Source: Chitinophagales bacterium
Lineage (GTDB): Bacteria > Bacteroidota > Bacteroidia > Chitinophagales > JADIYW01
Assembly (NCBI GenBank): GCA_023957215.1
Contig: JAMLHH010000021.1
Span: 1-54,032 of the forward strand
DNA: 54,032 nt
Direction of reading: 5' to 3'
Below, piece by piece: positions 52,505-54,032 of the stretch. The translations under genes and the position numbers were made by a program. The notes beneath the pieces were generated by a model, which was not told where the DNA came from, made no database searches, and saw only the letters and a program-made list of their open reading frames with translations. The stretch's first letter is position 1; each line of letters begins with the position of its first letter.

Positions 52505-53989
52505 ATGAAGAAGTTTTTATGGATTTTTTTTCTGTATGTTATAGTTTTTAATGCTTATAGTAACTCAGTAAAAATTAACACTCAAAATACTCAAATAATA
52601 AGAGATAAGTATGGTGTTCCACATATTTACGCCCCCACAGATGAAGAAGTGGCTTATGGTTTAGCGTGGGCTACTTGCGAAGATGATATTTCATCCGTAC
52701 AAGAAAATCTATTAACAGCAAGAGGTCGATTAGCAGAAGTAAAAGGGAAAGATGGAGCGATTATGGATTTTATAGCCAGCTTTGTAGGAGCAAGAGAAAC
52801 TGTAGATAAATTATATGATAATAGCTTTTCTCCGAAATTTAAAAATATTTTGAATGCTTATGTTCAAGGAGTGAATCAGTACACCAAACAACATCCTGAA
52901 GAATTGTGGCTCAAAGATGTTTTTCCAATTACAGAAAAAGATGTTTTAGTAGGTTATGCAATTGGTATGGCTTTAATGACAAATGTTCCTTTTTCGGTAA
53001 TGAAAATTGCTGATGGCAATATGTGGAAGTTTGAACAACTCAAACAAGTGAAAGGTTCGAATGCTTTTGCCGTAAATAGTAATAAAACTAAAGATGGAAA
53101 TACTTATTTAGGAATTAACTCACATCAACCATTAGAGGGGCCATATTCTTGGTATGAAGCTCATCTTCATTCTGATGAGGGTTGGAATATTTTGGGTGGG
53201 ACCTTTCCCGGAGGTGTTACAATTTTTCATGGGGCAACACCTAATTTAGCTTGGGCACACACTATTAGTTTTGCAGATTTAGATGATGTCTATAAATTGA
53301 GAATGCATCCTACTAAAAAATTGACTTATTATTATGATGGGAAATGGTTAAAATTGAAAGAGAAAGTTTGTAAGATGAAAGTCAAAATTTTTGGGTTTAT
53401 CAAAATACCCGTCACGAAGAAGTTTTATGAAAGTGTTTATGGACCAACTTTGAAAAAAAATGACGTGTTTTATGCTCTTCGTTTTCCTGCAAGATTTGAT
53501 ATTAGAAGTGCAGAGCAATGGTATAAAATGAATAAATCAACAAATTTAGAGGAATTTAAAGACGCTTTAAAAATGCAATCTTTTGCGGGGTTGAATATTA
53601 TTTATGCAGATAAGGACAATAATATTTATTATGTAGATAATGGACAATTTCCAAAACGAAATAAAAACTATGATTGGTGGCACGTTTTGCCGGGAGATAC
53701 CTCCGCAACAATGTGGAAGGCTAATGATTATTATCCTTTTGATAGCTTGTTTCAAATTCAAAATCCTATTTGCGGATGGATTCACAGCAATAATCAAACA
53801 CCGTTTTTTTGTACGATGAAAGGACAAAATATTGATAGAACAACACACCCTTTAAAAGATTTTTATTTCGCATTTAATAATAATCGTAGTTTGAGAACCA
53901 ACTATTTGCTGAGTAATTCAGGCAAACTGTCTTATGATGAATTTAAAGCAATAAAATATGATGGCTATTTTATTAACATGATTGCATAA
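52505..53989 (+). CDS. Penicillin acylase family protein, apparently C-terminally truncated
   Basis: 494 residues with a signal peptide (MKKFLWIFFLYVIVFNAY). The Ntn-hydrolase layout is visible: an alpha part with IIRDKYGVPHIYAPTDEEVA (about residues 31-50), the autocleavage and catalytic Ser in VKGSNAFAV (about residue 184), and beta-part segments NSHQPLEGPYSWYEAHL and GGTFPGGVTIFHGATPNLAW. Family members act on amide bonds of acyl side chains, lactones or cyclic amides. They usually have about 700-800 residues, so the last 200 or more appear lost: the frame ends FINMIA-stop at 53989. A new promoter and start codon follow within 30 bp. The damage makes activity doubtful. Confidence 0.8.
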   Translation: MKKFLWIFFLYVIVFNAYSNSVKINTQNTQIIRDKYGVPHIYAPTDEEVAYGLAWATCEDDISSVQENLLTARGRLAEVKGKDGAIMDFIASFVGARETVDKLYDNSFSPKFKNILNAYVQGVNQYTKQHPEELWLKDVFPITEKDVLVGYAIGMALMTNVPFSVMKIADGNMWKFEQLKQVKGSNAFAVNSNKTKDGNTYLGINSHQPLEGPYSWYEAHLHSDEGWNILGGTFPGGVTIFHGATPNLAWAHTISFADLDDVYKLRMHPTKKLTYYYDGKWLKLKEKVCKMKVKIFGFIKIPVTKKFYESVYGPTLKKNDVFYALRFPARFDIRSAEQWYKMNKSTNLEEFKDALKMQSFAGLNIIYADKDNNIYYVDNGQFPKRNKNYDWWHVLPGDTSATMWKANDYYPFDSLFQIQNPICGWIHSNNQTPFFCTMKGQNIDRTTHPLKDFYFAFNNNRSLRTNYLLSNSGKLSYDEFKAIKYDGYFINMIA

Positions 53990-54004
53990 TACCGATACAT
54001 TTTG

Positions 54005-54012
54005 TATATTTG
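54005..54012 (+). promoter_or_regulatory. Promoter -7 box before the last start codon of the window
   Basis: TATATTTG, preceded by TTG at 53982-53984 with a 20-bp gap, fits the Bacteroidota consensus. It lies three bases before an ATG at 54016. Confidence 0.5.
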
Positions 54013-54015
54013 TGC

Positions 54016-54032
54016 ATGGAAAAACTTGATTT
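54016..54032 (+). CDS. Start of an unidentified gene (partial)
   Basis: ATG at 54016 followed by an open frame MEKLD to the window edge. Support is the promoter box just upstream. Too short to identify. Confidence 0.35.

Overview
The window is AT-rich and gene-dense, and it looks like chromosomal DNA of a member of the Bacteroidota. The evidence is a PorZ-like protein with a type IX secretion sorting tail, a DUF4476 protein, a two-gene transketolase, many exported proteins whose signal peptides end in ..AQ, LytS/LytTR-type signalling, and promoter -7 boxes of the TAnnTTTG type in front of both tRNA genes and several other genes. Genus or family cannot be fixed from the sequence alone.

Layout. 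1-2265 (minus): the end of a nitric oxide reductase cluster, norC-norB-norQ, with norQ cut by the window edge. 2815-4351 (plus): an Rrf2-type Fe-S regulator and a PiT-family anion permease. 4463-6027: an IS1380-family insertion sequence. 6046-9363: a PyrR-like phosphoribosyltransferase, divergent from an operon of two Fe-S proteins that together look like a split EtfD/HdrBC-type quinone-linked oxidoreductase, plus a 161-residue protein of unknown function. 9489-20932: mostly envelope genes (lytic transglycosylase, outer-membrane barrel, murB, TPR lipid/secretory protein, zinc-ribbon coiled coil, Nif3-like protein, lpxK, SDR, murF, HtrA protease). 21095-26559: split transketolase with a 51-residue ORF between its halves, coaX, a FadL-like barrel and a TPR protein. 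26788-28010: an intact IS4-family element with 9-bp target duplications. 28149-35457: divIC/ftsB-like, gltX, a polysaccharide deacetylase, a C-terminal processing protease, an LpxH-like phosphoesterase, a DUF4476 protein and a PfkB sugar kinase.

35501-38177: tRNA-Asn(GTT) followed by a damaged second copy carrying palindromic insertions, an AmtB ammonium transporter and tRNA-Arg(TCT). 38264-44829: a signalling island of three paralogous 7TM LytS-like sensor kinases and one LytTR response regulator. The first kinase has lost its phosphoacceptor His and its ATP-binding boxes, and the second has a perfect 16-bp hairpin at its 5' end. 44852-52007: an rRNA methyltransferase, tag, porZ, the ergothioneine genes egtD-egtB and a two-domain FKBP isomerase. 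52163-53989: two damaged genes in a row, a methyltransferase fragment and a penicillin acylase family protein cut short, then the start of a new gene at the window end.

Functional picture: an organism able to reduce nitric oxide, with outer-membrane/LPS and peptidoglycan synthesis, a type IX secretion system and low-molecular-weight thiol (ergothioneine) synthesis. Points most worth a second look are the kinase array with its pseudokinase, the hairpin at the start of kinase 2, the tRNA-Asn pseudogene with palindromes, the split EtfD-like operon and the small ORF between the transketolase halves.
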